From Clostridiales bacterium (GTDB taxonomy: Bacteria; Bacillota_A; Clostridia; Oscillospirales; Oscillospiraceae), in contig JAAVHY010000011.1 in the NCBI GenBank assembly GCA_014799485.1, positions 20,567 through 84,566 on the forward strand: a stretch of DNA of 64,000 bases, in the 5' to 3' direction. The notes beneath the pieces are model-generated. The model worked only from the letters and a program-made list of their open reading frames with translations, did not search any database and had not been told where the DNA came from. Below, in pieces: positions 42,913 through 51,651 of the stretch. The position numbers were made by a program, and so were the translations under genes. Numbering within the stretch: the stretch's first letter is position 1; each line of letters begins with the position of its first letter.

Positions 42913-43700
42913 GCAAGCAGACCGATGGGAAACGTCCGCTCCGCCTGGAGGATGAGAAAAAGACCTTCGGAGAGGGCCTGAGCTTCGCGGCCGCGGAGGC
43001 GTACCGTTTGCTGCGCACCAATGTATTGTTTGCCCTGCCGTTCGCCTCCTTATCCGAGGGACAAACCTGCCGCGTGATCGGGATCACCAGCTCGCTGAGC
43101 GGGGAGGGCAAGAGTACTACGGCGCTGAACATGGCCTGTGTGCTGGCGGAATCCGGACGCAAGATCCTGCTGGTGGAGGCGGATATGCGTCTGCCCACGA
43201 TCTCGAAGCGGCTGGGGCTGGAGAAAAAAGAGGGCCTGTCCAACCTGCTGGCTGGGCTGTGCGAGGCGGAGAAGGTGCTGCAGCCCTCCGGACTGCAGGA
43301 ACAGCTGTGGATAGTGGGATCGGGGGAGACGCCGCCCAACCCGTCGGAGCTGCTGGGCTCAGGGCGGATGCGGGACGCGATCAACCGCTATGCCGCTGAG
43401 TTTGACTTCATTATCTTGGACCTGCCGCCGGTGAACGAGGTTTCGGACGCGCTGGTGGTGTCCCGGCTGACCCACGGGATGGTCATGGTGGTGCGGCAGG
43501 GATATGCCACGCGCTCTTCGGTGTCGGCGGCCATGCGGCAGCTGGGCTATGTGGACGCGAAGGTACTGGGCTTCGTGATGACCCACGCGAACATACAGAC
43601 TGGGAAATACAAGAGCTATTACAAGGGCAAGTATGGCTATAGCTACGCTGGGGCGGGCAAGGCCAAGGAGAGCAAGACCAAGAAGGGGAAGACGCAATGA
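42909..43700 (+). CDS. Bacterial tyrosine kinase (CpsD/CapB, YveL-like)
   Basis: 263 residues. Walker A is SSLSGEGKSTTALNMACVLA, Walker A' is ILLVEADMRLPTI and Walker B is DFIILDLPPVNEVSDALV. The C-terminus is the expected tyrosine cluster (YKSYYKGKYGYSYAGAG), the autophosphorylation tail, followed by a lysine-rich end. BY-kinases cycle with the phosphatase to control chain length and export. The ORFs for modulator, kinase and phosphatase overlap by four bases each, a tightly coupled module. Confidence 0.95.
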   Translation: MSKQTDGKRPLRLEDEKKTFGEGLSFAAAEAYRLLRTNVLFALPFASLSEGQTCRVIGITSSLSGEGKSTTALNMACVLAESGRKILLVEADMRLPTISKRLGLEKKEGLSNLLAGLCEAEKVLQPSGLQEQLWIVGSGETPPNPSELLGSGRMRDAINRYAAEFDFIILDLPPVNEVSDALVVSRLTHGMVMVVRQGYATRSSVSAAMRQLGYVDAKVLGFVMTHANIQTGKYKSYYKGKYGYSYAGAGKAKESKTKKGKTQ

Positions 43701-44392
43701 TCGACATCCACAGCCACATCCTGCCCGGTTTGGACGACGGAAGCCGGAGCGTGGAGGAGAGCCTGGCCATGCTGAAGGCATCGGCGGCGCAGGGAGTAGG
43801 CTGTATAGCGGCCACGCCCCATTTTTACGCGGAGGAGAACAGCCCGGAGAAATTTTTGGAGCGGCGGGCCGCGTCGGAGGAAAGGCTGCGGGGGGCCTGG
43901 CAGCCCGGTCTGCCGGAGCTGAAGCTGGGGGCCGAGGTGTGCTTTTTCGAGGGGATCAGCCAGTGCGAGGGGCTGGACAGTTTGAAGCTGGAAGGCACAG
44001 ACCTGCTGCTGCTGGAGATGCCCTTCGCCCATTGGAGCCAGCGGACACTCCAGGAGGTGCGGGCGGTCCAGGCGCAGGGGATAACGGTCGTGCTGGCGCA
44101 CATCGAGCGGTATCTGCACTGGCAGGATGAGGAGACCTGGGAGGCGCTGCTGGATTGGGGCGTGCTGAACCAGTGCAACGCATCCTTCTTCCTTCACTGG
44201 AAAACGAGACGCAAGGCCCTGCATATGCTGCGGGGGGGCAGGATCCATCTGCTGGGCTCGGACTGCCACAATATGGACGCCCGCCCGCCCCAATTGGGGA
44301 AGGCCCTGGCCGGGCTGGGGGCGCGGGAAAGGAACGTCTTGGAGGAAAACAGCAGGGAGTTCCTGCCGGACTGGGAGGAGATGGTGAGATGA
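43697..44392 (+). CDS. PHP-type tyrosine phosphatase (CpsB/YwqE)
   Basis: 231 residues. The PHP metal site starts MIDIHSHILPGLDDGSRSVEESLAML, then AATPHFY, GAEVCFFEG, VLAHIERY and LLGSDCHNMDARPPQL, giving the His/Asp/Glu ligands of the manganese-dependent phosphatase. It removes phosphate from the BY-kinase tail. Complete length. Confidence 0.95.
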   Translation: MIDIHSHILPGLDDGSRSVEESLAMLKASAAQGVGCIAATPHFYAEENSPEKFLERRAASEERLRGAWQPGLPELKLGAEVCFFEGISQCEGLDSLKLEGTDLLLLEMPFAHWSQRTLQEVRAVQAQGITVVLAHIERYLHWQDEETWEALLDWGVLNQCNASFFLHWKTRRKALHMLRGGRIHLLGSDCHNMDARPPQLGKALAGLGARERNVLEENSREFLPDWEEMVR

Positions 44393-45180
44393 AGCGGCGG
44401 TATCTCATAGGCGGCGGACTGCTGCTGCTGGTCATTGCCTGCATACTGTTTGGGGTGATGGCCTGGCAAAAGGCGAACCCGCCGGAGACGGCTGAGGTCC
44501 GGGTGCGGGCCGCGGTGCTGGAGCGGGGGACCGCGGCGCATGCGCCGGAGGCGTCAGACGCCCCGGAAGCGGCGGCCCCATCCTACGAAAGCCCGGTGGA
44601 TTTTGAGTCCCTGTGGGAGATGAACCCGGATATTTACGCCTGGCTTTACATACCCGGGACCGAGGTGAGCTACCCCATCCTCCAGAGGGAGGGGGAGGAC
44701 GACTTCTACCTGAGGCGCAACAGCGAGTGTGAGTCCGATACGGCGGGGTGCATTTTTACCGAGGGCACCTACACGAAAAAGGATTTTTCGGATCCGGTGA
44801 CAGTGGTTTACGGGCACTGCATGCGCGCGGGGACCATGTTTGGGACATTACAGAGCACCTATTCCGCCCCGGGCGGGATCGAGGGATACCGGGATATCGT
44901 GGTATATCTTCCCGAGCGCGAGCTGCGCTACGAGGTGTTTGCGGCGGTGCCCTACGATACGAGGCACATCTTGTATTACCACGATTTTACAGACCCGGCG
45001 GTATTTGAGGCGTTCCTGGAGCGGACGCTGTCTGTGCGATCCATCAATGCCAGCATCGATGAGGAGGCTGAGGTGACGGCAGGGGATAAGCTCCTGGTCC
45101 TGTCTACCTGTCTGCGGGGCGACTCGCAGCAGCGCTACCTGGTGCTGGCAAAGAAGGCGCAGGAGAGCCCCGCGCCATGA
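44389..45180 (+). CDS. srtB: Class B sortase
   Basis: 263 residues from the ATG at 44389, which overlaps the phosphatase stop. An N-terminal anchor (MKRRYLIGGGLLLLVIACILFGVMAW) is followed by an Ala/Pro-rich linker and the sortase fold: LWEMNPDIYAWLYIPGTEVSYPILQ, VVYGHCMRAGTMFGTLQ with the catalytic His, VVYLPERELRYEVFAA, and LVLSTCLRGDSQQRYLVLAKK with the catalytic Cys and Arg. SrtB-type enzymes attach proteins to peptidoglycan; in C. difficile the signal is (S/P)PxTG. The gene just downstream encodes a protein with SPKTG. Confidence 0.93.
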   Translation: MKRRYLIGGGLLLLVIACILFGVMAWQKANPPETAEVRVRAAVLERGTAAHAPEASDAPEAAAPSYESPVDFESLWEMNPDIYAWLYIPGTEVSYPILQREGEDDFYLRRNSECESDTAGCIFTEGTYTKKDFSDPVTVVYGHCMRAGTMFGTLQSTYSAPGGIEGYRDIVVYLPERELRYEVFAAVPYDTRHILYYHDFTDPAVFEAFLERTLSVRSINASIDEEAEVTAGDKLLVLSTCLRGDSQQRYLVLAKKAQESPAP

Positions 45181-45202
45181 ACCATAATTTTAGAAGGAAA
45201 GG

Positions 45203-45646
45203 ATGTGTATCAAGATGAGAAAGCTGTTGCTGTTCATGGTGGCTGCCATGAGCACGGTGCTGCTGATGTCCACCACGGCGTTTGCCGCGCCCCTGGTGAA
45301 TTCGGCCACCGAGCGCCCCCCGGAAGTCGACATCGATGATCCGGACGTTCCTCTGGGCGATCTCACAGGTGAGAACGGGGACACCGACATCGATGACCCG
45401 AGCATCCCCCTGGGCGATCTCCCGGGCGAGGATGTCGAGATCGACGACCCGGAGACCCCCCTGGGCGATCTGCCGGGTTACGGGGTCGAGATCGACGATC
45501 CGGATGTCCCCCTCTCGGGAGGTGTGCTCTCCCCCAAGACCGGTGTGACCGGTTTGACCGGTACGGAGTGCATGGCTCTGTTGGCCGCGGCCTTTGCCGT
45601 GGGCGGCGGCGCTATGCTGGCGAAGGCACGGAAGCAGGCCCGCTGA
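45203..45646 (+). CDS. Short sortase-anchored repeat protein with SPKTG signal
   Basis: 147 residues (an ATG at 45215 is an alternative). A signal peptide (RKLLLFMVAAMSTVLLMSTTAFA) is followed by four tandem acidic repeats of the form (D/E)IDDPxxPLGDLPG (about residues 41-107). The C-terminus has SPKTG, a hydrophobic stretch (CMALLAAAFAVGGGAMLA) and a basic tail KARKQAR, a full sorting signal. It lies between srtB and the LCP ligase gene, so it is probably the dedicated substrate of that sortase. The mature part is only about 90 residues, mostly repeats, and no enzymatic domain is seen. Confidence 0.88.
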   Translation: MCIKMRKLLLFMVAAMSTVLLMSTTAFAAPLVNSATERPPEVDIDDPDVPLGDLTGENGDTDIDDPSIPLGDLPGEDVEIDDPETPLGDLPGYGVEIDDPDVPLSGGVLSPKTGVTGLTGTECMALLAAAFAVGGGAMLAKARKQAR

Positions 45647-45647
45647 G

Positions 45648-46676
45648 ATGAGATTCCGCGTTGACCGCAAGGTAATACGAGCGGCCGCGGGGTTCCTGGT
45701 GGTGCTTGCCCTCCTCCTGGGTGGGGCGTTGCTGCTCTACATCCTGGAGGAGGGCGGCTTCCGGCGTGGGGAACCTGCCGCGGCAAGCCAGCCCCCGGAG
45801 GACGATGACGACGGGGAGCGCATTTTTTACGATGGGGCGTGGTATGCGCCCCGGGACGACATAGAAACCGTCCTGGTGCTTGGCCTGGACCGGTCTGACC
45901 GGGAGGGCATCGCGGAGGCGGGGGATTACGCCCAGTCCGACCTGATGATGCTGCTGGAGATCGACCGGGCCAATGGGGCCTGCCGGGCGATCCACTTGAA
46001 CCGTGACACCATGACGGACATACAGGATTTTGACCGGCACGGCCAGCCCAACGGGACGTATATGGCGCAGCTGACGCTGGCGTATGCCCATGCGCAGGCA
46101 TACACCAGAAACGACACCACCGCCTGCATGGCGTCGGTGAAGGCGGTGTCCGGGCTGCTGTACGGCGTCAAGATCCACCACTATGTTACCCTGACCATGG
46201 ATGGGCTCATGGAGCTGAACGACCTGGTGGGCGGGGTAGAGGTGGAGATCCGCGACGATTTCTCCGCTGTCGACCCAACGCTTGTACAGGGCGAACGGGT
46301 GACGCTGCTGGGGGAGCACGCGCTGAACTATGTGCGGGCCCGGTGGTACGTGGGAGACAGCACGAATCTGGAGCGGATGGAACGGCAGCAGGAGTACATG
46401 ATGGCGCTGCAGGAGAAGCTTTCCGTGCTGGCAGAGGGGGATGAGGAGTTCATCCTGTCCTCGCTGCTGGAAATCAATGAGTATATGAACTCGGATTGCA
46501 CCGTGCAGCAGTTGGCACAGCTGGCGAAGGACATCCAGACCTGTCCGCTGGAGCGGTACTCGTCGCTGGAAGGCGAGGCAGTGCGGGGCGAGGAGTTCAT
46601 GGAGTTCTACGCGGATGAGGACGCGCTGCGGCGGCTCGTGATCGAGGATTTTTATGAGCCGGTGGAGGAACCGTGA
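45648..46676 (+). CDS. LytR-CpsA-Psr (LCP) family glycopolymer ligase
   Basis: 342 residues from the ATG at 45648, 1 base after the repeat-protein stop. A membrane helix (VIRAAAGFLVVLALLLGGALLLYIL) and an acidic linker precede the LCP domain: ETVLVLGLDRSDREGIAEAGDYAQSDLMMLLEID, CRAIHLNRDTMTDIQDFD, HHYVTLTMDGLMELNDLVGGVEVEIRDDF and LLGEHALNYVRARWYVGDSTNLERMERQQEYMMAL with conserved Arg residues. LCP enzymes move undecaprenyl-linked glycopolymers onto peptidoglycan, so the glycan here is probably wall-anchored. Confidence 0.93.
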   Translation: MRFRVDRKVIRAAAGFLVVLALLLGGALLLYILEEGGFRRGEPAAASQPPEDDDDGERIFYDGAWYAPRDDIETVLVLGLDRSDREGIAEAGDYAQSDLMMLLEIDRANGACRAIHLNRDTMTDIQDFDRHGQPNGTYMAQLTLAYAHAQAYTRNDTTACMASVKAVSGLLYGVKIHHYVTLTMDGLMELNDLVGGVEVEIRDDFSAVDPTLVQGERVTLLGEHALNYVRARWYVGDSTNLERMERQQEYMMALQEKLSVLAEGDEEFILSSLLEINEYMNSDCTVQQLAQLAKDIQTCPLERYSSLEGEAVRGEEFMEFYADEDALRRLVIEDFYEPVEEP

Positions 46677-47149
46677 GGCAGATGGCAGACAGGAAGAAAG
46701 ACTATGCGGTGGTGCTGGGATGCGCGCTGCTCACGTTTTTGAGCGCGGCGGCCATCATAGGGCTTTCCGGGCAGGACAGCGGGCAGTCCCACGCGCTGAG
46801 CAAGGGACTGACGGCTTGGATCCTGTCCTTCCTGCCGCTGGAAAACACCCCGGAAAACCTGGAGTTTTTGAACTTTATCCTGCGGAAGCTGGCCCATTTT
46901 GGGCTGTACTTCCTGCTGGGGGTCGGGCTGACGGGGCTTGTCCAAGGACGGTGGAAGGCACCCACGGTCCTGATCGTGATCTTGCTGGGCGGGCTGTTCG
47001 CGGCAAGCGATGAATTCCACCAGCGATTCTCCCAGGGACGTTCCCCCAGCGGGTGGGACGTGTTGCTGGACACCTGCGGCGTAGCCGCGGGGTGGGGAGT
47101 TTTCCAAGGGCAAAAGTGGCTGAAAAAAAGATGGGACGGACGGCGATAG
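46673..47149 (+). CDS. VanZ-like membrane protein
   Basis: 158 residues; GTG at 46673 overlapping the LCP stop, or ATG at 46682. Four membrane helices carry the VanZ pattern: AIIGLSGQDSGQSHALS, ILRKLAHFGLYFLLGVGLTGLV, ILLGGLFAASDEFHQRFSQGRSPSGWDVLLDTCGVAAGWGVF. VanZ-like proteins are common in capsule loci and are linked to teicoplanin resistance in enterococci; molecular role unknown. Confidence 0.9.
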   Translation: MRQMADRKKDYAVVLGCALLTFLSAAAIIGLSGQDSGQSHALSKGLTAWILSFLPLENTPENLEFLNFILRKLAHFGLYFLLGVGLTGLVQGRWKAPTVLIVILLGGLFAASDEFHQRFSQGRSPSGWDVLLDTCGVAAGWGVFQGQKWLKKRWDGRR

Positions 47150-47151
47150 AG

Positions 47152-47823
47152 ATGAAAGTCTCCGAGACTACGACAAAAGCAGACCGCGTCGCGCTTCTGG
47201 AGCAGCCCTCCGGGAAGGGCGCATATCTGGCGGTAAAGCGGCTTCAGGATATCGTGTTTTCCCTGCTGGCGCTGGTAGTGCTGTCCCCGCTGCTGCTGGG
47301 GATCGCCCTGATGGTTGTGATCGATGACCCCCATGGGGGCCCGTTTTTCTCCCAGGAACGTACGGGCAAAGGCGGAAAGCTGTTCCGGATGTATAAGTTC
47401 CGCACTATGTGCGTGGACGCGGAGAAGAGGCTGGCGGAACTTGCCCAATACAATGAGAGAGAGGGCCCGGTTTTCAAGATCAAAAACGACCCCAGGATCA
47501 CCAGGGTGGGGGGCTTCCTTCGCCGCACCAGCCTGGACGAGCTGCCCCAGCTGGTAAACGTACTGCGCGGCGATATGACCATCGTAGGCCCCCGCCCGGC
47601 GCTGCCGGCGGAGGTAGCGCAGTATACGAGCGAGCAGCTGCGGCGGCTGGAGGTGACGCCGGGACTGACCTGCTTCTGGCAGGTACATCCGGACCGCTAC
47701 CAGCTGACCATGGACGAGTGGCTGGAGCTGGATATCAAATACATCCAGGAGCGGAGCTGGCGCCTGGATTGGATCTTGATTTTCAAGACAGTGGGCACGA
47801 TGCTGCAGGCGAGCGGGGAGTAG
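47152..47823 (+). CDS. Priming undecaprenyl-phosphate sugar transferase (WbaP/EpsL-like)
   Basis: 223 residues from the ATG at 47152 (47131 is possible). One membrane helix (RLQDIVFSLLALVVLSPLLLGIALMVVI) leads into the catalytic domain: GPFFSQERTGKGGKLFRMYKFRTMCVDAE, FLRRTSLDELPQLVNVLRGDMTIVGPRPALPAEVAQY and GLTCFWQVHPDRYQLT. It adds the first sugar-phosphate to the lipid carrier and starts the repeat unit. This short form lacks the multi-helix N-terminal part. Confidence 0.93.
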   Translation: MKVSETTTKADRVALLEQPSGKGAYLAVKRLQDIVFSLLALVVLSPLLLGIALMVVIDDPHGGPFFSQERTGKGGKLFRMYKFRTMCVDAEKRLAELAQYNEREGPVFKIKNDPRITRVGGFLRRTSLDELPQLVNVLRGDMTIVGPRPALPAEVAQYTSEQLRRLEVTPGLTCFWQVHPDRYQLTMDEWLELDIKYIQERSWRLDWILIFKTVGTMLQASGE

Positions 47824-47826
47824 CCG

Positions 47827-48984
47827 GTGGACAGGAAAGGATCAGGGAGCCGTCCCCTCCGCGTGGCCATGCTGGGACATAAACGCATCCCCTCCCGGGA
47901 GGGAGGCATAGAGGTCGTGGTGCAGGAGCTGGGCGCGCGGTTGGTGGAGCTTGGCTGTGAAGTGACCTGCTACAACCGGGGCGGGCACCATGTCAGCGGG
48001 AAGGAATTCGATACCGGGAACGCGAAAGAGTACATGGGGATAAGGCTCAAGTCCGTTCTCACCATCGATAAAAAGGGTCTTGCCGCCATGACCTCCTCTT
48101 TTTTTGGCGCGATCTGCTGTGCGTTTGGCAAATATGATGTCGTCCACTTCCACGCGGAGGGGCCGGCCTTTATGTGCTGGCTGCCGAAGCTGTTTGGGAA
48201 ACGGGTGGTAGTGACGGTCCATGGGCTGGACCACCAGCGGGCCAAGTGGGGCAGGCTGGCCTCGGCGTACATCATGGCGGGTGAGAGGAACGCCGTAAAA
48301 TACGCAGATGAGATCATCGTACTGAGTGAAAGCGTCCGGCAGTATTTCAAGGATACCTACGGGAGGGATACGGTGTGTATCCCCAATGGAGTGAAGCGGC
48401 CCGAAAAGATGCGCGCGGAGCTCATCCGGGAACGGTATCAGCTTGAACAAGACAGCTATATCCTTTTCCTGGGGCGGATCGTTCCGGAAAAGGGGCTGAG
48501 ATATCTGCTGGAGGCGTTTCAAAGTGTCCAGACGGAGAAAAAATTGGTAATTGCCGGGGGAAGCAGCGATACGGACGGCTTCCTGGGTGAGCTGAAGGGA
48601 ATGGCGGAAGCCGATCCCCGTATCCTGTTTACTGGGTTTGTGCAGGGCAGGCCGCTGGAAGAGCTGTACAGCAGTGCTTATGTATATGTCCTGCCCAGCG
48701 ACCTGGAAGGGATGCCCCTGAGCCTGCTGGAAGCGATGAGCTACGGGAACTGCTGCCTGGTCTCGGATATCCCGGAGTGCGCGGACGTCATTGAGGACCA
48801 CGGCGTTACATTCCGCCGGGGAAACGCACAGGACTTGCGGGACAAGCTGCAGATGCTGTGCGATGGGCCGGAAGCGGTGGAGCGGTACAGCCTTGAGGCG
48901 GCGGACTTTATCTGCGGGAAGTATGCCTGGGACGACATGGCCCGGGAGACATTGGATCTGTACGGGAGGCTGTATGGGGGCTAA
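47827..48984 (+). CDS. Glycosyltransferase family 4
   Basis: 385 residues; GTG start at 47827, 7 bases after GGGGAG. N-terminal domain VAMLGHKRIPSREGGIEVVVQELGARLVELGCEVTCYNR, then VTVHGLDHQRAKW, DEIIVLSESVRQYF and CIPNGV; the C-terminal Rossmann part has YILFLGRIVPEKGLRYLLEAFQ, ILFTGFVQGRPLEELYSSAYVYVLPSDLEGMPLSLLEAMSYG with the GT4 EX7E-type Glu residues. It probably adds the second sugar. Donor and linkage unknown. Confidence 0.9.
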   Translation: MDRKGSGSRPLRVAMLGHKRIPSREGGIEVVVQELGARLVELGCEVTCYNRGGHHVSGKEFDTGNAKEYMGIRLKSVLTIDKKGLAAMTSSFFGAICCAFGKYDVVHFHAEGPAFMCWLPKLFGKRVVVTVHGLDHQRAKWGRLASAYIMAGERNAVKYADEIIVLSESVRQYFKDTYGRDTVCIPNGVKRPEKMRAELIRERYQLEQDSYILFLGRIVPEKGLRYLLEAFQSVQTEKKLVIAGGSSDTDGFLGELKGMAEADPRILFTGFVQGRPLEELYSSAYVYVLPSDLEGMPLSLLEAMSYGNCCLVSDIPECADVIEDHGVTFRRGNAQDLRDKLQMLCDGPEAVERYSLEAADFICGKYAWDDMARETLDLYGRLYGG

Positions 48985-49179
48985 GCGGTATGACGCGATA
49001 TAGCTGTTTTCTCATGATTGAGAAGTTTGAGCTGAATACGGCCATAGGCAATGGAAATACATAGCGACAGCCATTTTGGTAGCAGCAGGCACGGTTATAT
49101 TTGTGATAACGGTGCAGAAAGTTCTTGCGGGCAGCAAGGCATATTCGCAAAAAAAGAACGATTGGGGATTTAGATAGGT
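48985..49179 (+). other. Intergenic stretch with a membrane-peptide-like open frame
   Basis: From about 48999 to the TAG at 49175-49177 one frame reads RQWKYIATAILVAAGTVIFVITVQKVLAG followed by SKAYSQKKNDWGFR. It looks like the C-terminal helix of a membrane protein, but a stop lies just upstream and there is no ATG. It may be a remnant of a deleted gene, or chance. Confidence 0.35.
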
Positions 49180-50430
49180 ATGAAGGTGCTGCTGGTCAAC
49201 AAATTCCACTATAAAAAAGGCGGCTCGGAGACCTATTACTTTACCTTGGCGGAGGCGCTGAAAGCCCGGGGACATGAGGTGATCTTTTTCTCTATGAAGG
49301 ATCCGGAGCGGAACCTTCCGTGTGAGCAGGAGAAATATTTTGTGTCCAATGCTTCGGTAGGCGGAGCGCTCAAGAGCAAAATCAATATGGTAACGCGTAT
49401 GGCCTACTCCAAAGAGGCATACCGAAACATAACGCAATTGCTCAAGGACGAAAAGCCTGACTTGGTGATGCTCAACAATATCCATCGGCAGATCACACTG
49501 TCTGTGATTGATGCGGTGAAGGATTTTGATTCGAAGCTGCCAATCTTTTGGACGATGCACGATTTTGCGACGGCCTGTCCGGCTTATACCATGCTGGATG
49601 GGGCCGGTAAAATCTGTGAAAGATGCCTGGATGGGGACTTTGGGCATTGTGTGGATAACCGATGCATGAAGGGCTCCAAACTGATGAGCATGCTGGTGAA
49701 GTATGAGGCGGATTTTATACGGAGAAAGCGCTTGTACGACAAGGTGGATTTGTATATCTGCCCATCGGAGTTCATTATGCGAATGTTGCAACATGCGGGA
49801 TTCACAAAACGTGAAATAGTAATGATGCGCAATCCGCTACCCATGGATACGCAGTATAAGCTGAGTGACACGACCGGGGATTATGTCCTTTATTTTGGCA
49901 GGTTGTCTGAGGAAAAAGGCGTTCGGGTATTGATTGACGCAGTAAGCAAGGTTGGCTGTAGGCTGGAGATTGTGGGGACTGGTCCGCTCGAGGATGAACT
50001 GAAGGACTATGTGAAGCGGGCCGGCGCCAAAGGCGTCACGTTCCGCGGCTTCCAGACGGGCCGGGCACTGACTGACTATGTCGCGGGGAGCCGGTGCGTG
50101 GTGGTGCCGTCAGTGTGGTATGAAAATGGGCCGTACAATGTCATGGAAGCCATGGCGATTGGGAAGCCGCTGATTGTTTCCCACTACGGCGGTTTGCCGG
50201 AACTGGTGGAGCACGGAAAAAATGGGTATGTTTATCATGCGGCTGACGGCAACGCTGCGGACGCGCTGGCAGATCACATCAGGAAGATGTTTGCCCTGAC
50301 GGAGGATGAATATGCCGGAATGGCGCGCAGTTCGTTAGAGAAGGCAAAAGAGATGTTTGATGCAGAGCAGTATGTTGTTGGAATTGAAAAATTCTATAGT
50401 ATGTCCAACAATATGGGAAGGCAATGTTAG
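49180..50430 (+). CDS. Glycosyltransferase family 4
   Basis: 416 residues. N-terminal domain MKVLLVNKFHYKKGGSETYYFTLAEALKARGHEVIFFSM with a Cys-rich insert CERCLDGDFGHCVDNRCMKGS, then DLYICPSEFIMRMLQHAGF. C-terminal domain YVLYFGRLSEEKGVRVLIDAV, VTFRGFQTGRALTDYVAGSRCVVVPSVWYENGPYNVMEAMAIGKPLIVSHYGGLPELVEHGKNGYVY with the catalytic Glu region. Sugar donor unknown. GC content starts to fall within this gene. Confidence 0.9.
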   Translation: MKVLLVNKFHYKKGGSETYYFTLAEALKARGHEVIFFSMKDPERNLPCEQEKYFVSNASVGGALKSKINMVTRMAYSKEAYRNITQLLKDEKPDLVMLNNIHRQITLSVIDAVKDFDSKLPIFWTMHDFATACPAYTMLDGAGKICERCLDGDFGHCVDNRCMKGSKLMSMLVKYEADFIRRKRLYDKVDLYICPSEFIMRMLQHAGFTKREIVMMRNPLPMDTQYKLSDTTGDYVLYFGRLSEEKGVRVLIDAVSKVGCRLEIVGTGPLEDELKDYVKRAGAKGVTFRGFQTGRALTDYVAGSRCVVVPSVWYENGPYNVMEAMAIGKPLIVSHYGGLPELVEHGKNGYVYHAADGNAADALADHIRKMFALTEDEYAGMARSSLEKAKEMFDAEQYVVGIEKFYSMSNNMGRQC

Positions 50431-51651
50431 ATGAAATTCACCATAACAGAGTTATATTTTTATATCATACTATTTTTCCCCATTACGACATTATTTCAAG
50501 ATTATATAGATGGGCTTAACCGGCTTGCATTTATATTCCTCTTTTTAATTCAGACAATACTATTTACAAAAAGAATACGAAAAAAAACGCTGTGGGTAAC
50601 CATGGTAATGATGGTCAATTATTTATATTCACTTATGGTTACGCATGGTAGTCCAGACAATCTGAATGATTTGTTTTATTTTCCGTTTTCTATTATTTTT
50701 ATGCTGTATATAAGTGAGAATATGGGACTTATAGATAATTTTCTGGAAAGAAAAAGAGTTTTTGTTCAGCGTATTTTAGGCGCTTGGAACGTCTTGGTTT
50801 TCCTTTCTCTCCTTTTACCATCCAGCTATGGAGCGGGATGGGGTGGCAGTAAATATTTTACATCATTTTGTGGCTCTGTTTTCCGCCTTGCCCCCACGGC
50901 CATTTTTATTATGTCCTTGGCGCTTTGCGCAATGGTATACTATAAAGAACGAAAATACTTTGCGTATACTCTGTTTCCGTTGGTTACCATTTACATGGGC
51001 GGGTCAAGAACGTACCTGCTGGTTGCACTTGCGCTATTTATGATAGTTTGGTATTTTTTTCTGTCATCAAAGAGGCTTTTCTTTTTGTCTATGCTCCCCC
51101 TGGGAGGAATTTTGATTGGAGCAATTTCGATAAGCTCTATGGGTGATAAACTTTTGGCTACGTCCTATACTGCTGACAGCTATTTCGATTTTTGGGGAAC
51201 GATTTCAAGTGGAAGGACTGTATTTTGGGCAGCTGAGGTGGAAGCGTTTAAAGAGTGCGGGATCATTCAAAAGTTGCTTGGCGGTGGATATAATTATATT
51301 TATGATATAAATGAAGCTGTAGTACAGGCCCGCATATGGGCCCATAATGACTTTTTGAATCTTTTGATTGGAAATGGAATAGTTGGGTTGGGTCTGTACT
51401 TATATGCAGTCAAAGAAATATTTAATAATATAAAAGAAGGATTAGAAAACAAGCAATGCGGATGGATTCCAATAATGGGGTGTTTTGCGGTCTGGTTCAT
51501 TAATGCAATGTTTAACATGTTTTATACCTATTTTTGTGCTCTCTTGGCGTTCCCACTCTTGATTTGTGCAGTTTATAAGAAATGTGACATGGGGAGAGAA
51601 GAAGATGCTTCAAAAGATGAACGGTACAGTCATTGTAACTTACCGCTGTAA
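50431..51651 (+). CDS. O-antigen/capsule polymerase (Wzy-like)
   Basis: 406 residues, starting directly after the previous stop with GGAAGG upstream. About 10-11 membrane helices, low sequence conservation, and a large outer loop near the C-terminus (SYTADSYFDFWGTISSGRTVFWAAEVEAFKECGIIQKLLGGGYNYIYDINEAVVQARIWAHNDFLNLLIGNGIVGL) fit Wzy polymerases of the O-antigen ligase superfamily. It joins repeat units on the outer face. The gene is strongly AT-rich compared with the first half of the window, as is usual for Wzy. Confidence 0.85.
   Translation: MKFTITELYFYIILFFPITTLFQDYIDGLNRLAFIFLFLIQTILFTKRIRKKTLWVTMVMMVNYLYSLMVTHGSPDNLNDLFYFPFSIIFMLYISENMGLIDNFLERKRVFVQRILGAWNVLVFLSLLLPSSYGAGWGGSKYFTSFCGSVFRLAPTAIFIMSLALCAMVYYKERKYFAYTLFPLVTIYMGGSRTYLLVALALFMIVWYFFLSSKRLFFLSMLPLGGILIGAISISSMGDKLLATSYTADSYFDFWGTISSGRTVFWAAEVEAFKECGIIQKLLGGGYNYIYDINEAVVQARIWAHNDFLNLLIGNGIVGLGLYLYAVKEIFNNIKEGLENKQCGWIPIMGCFAVWFINAMFNMFYTYFCALLAFPLLICAVYKKCDMGREEDASKDERYSHCNLPL

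Noticed and set aside
45203..45646. CRISPR-like or tandem DNA repeat array in the repeat-protein gene
   Set aside because: The repetition is in codons for a protein repeat; DNA units differ in length and sequence and are in one open frame.
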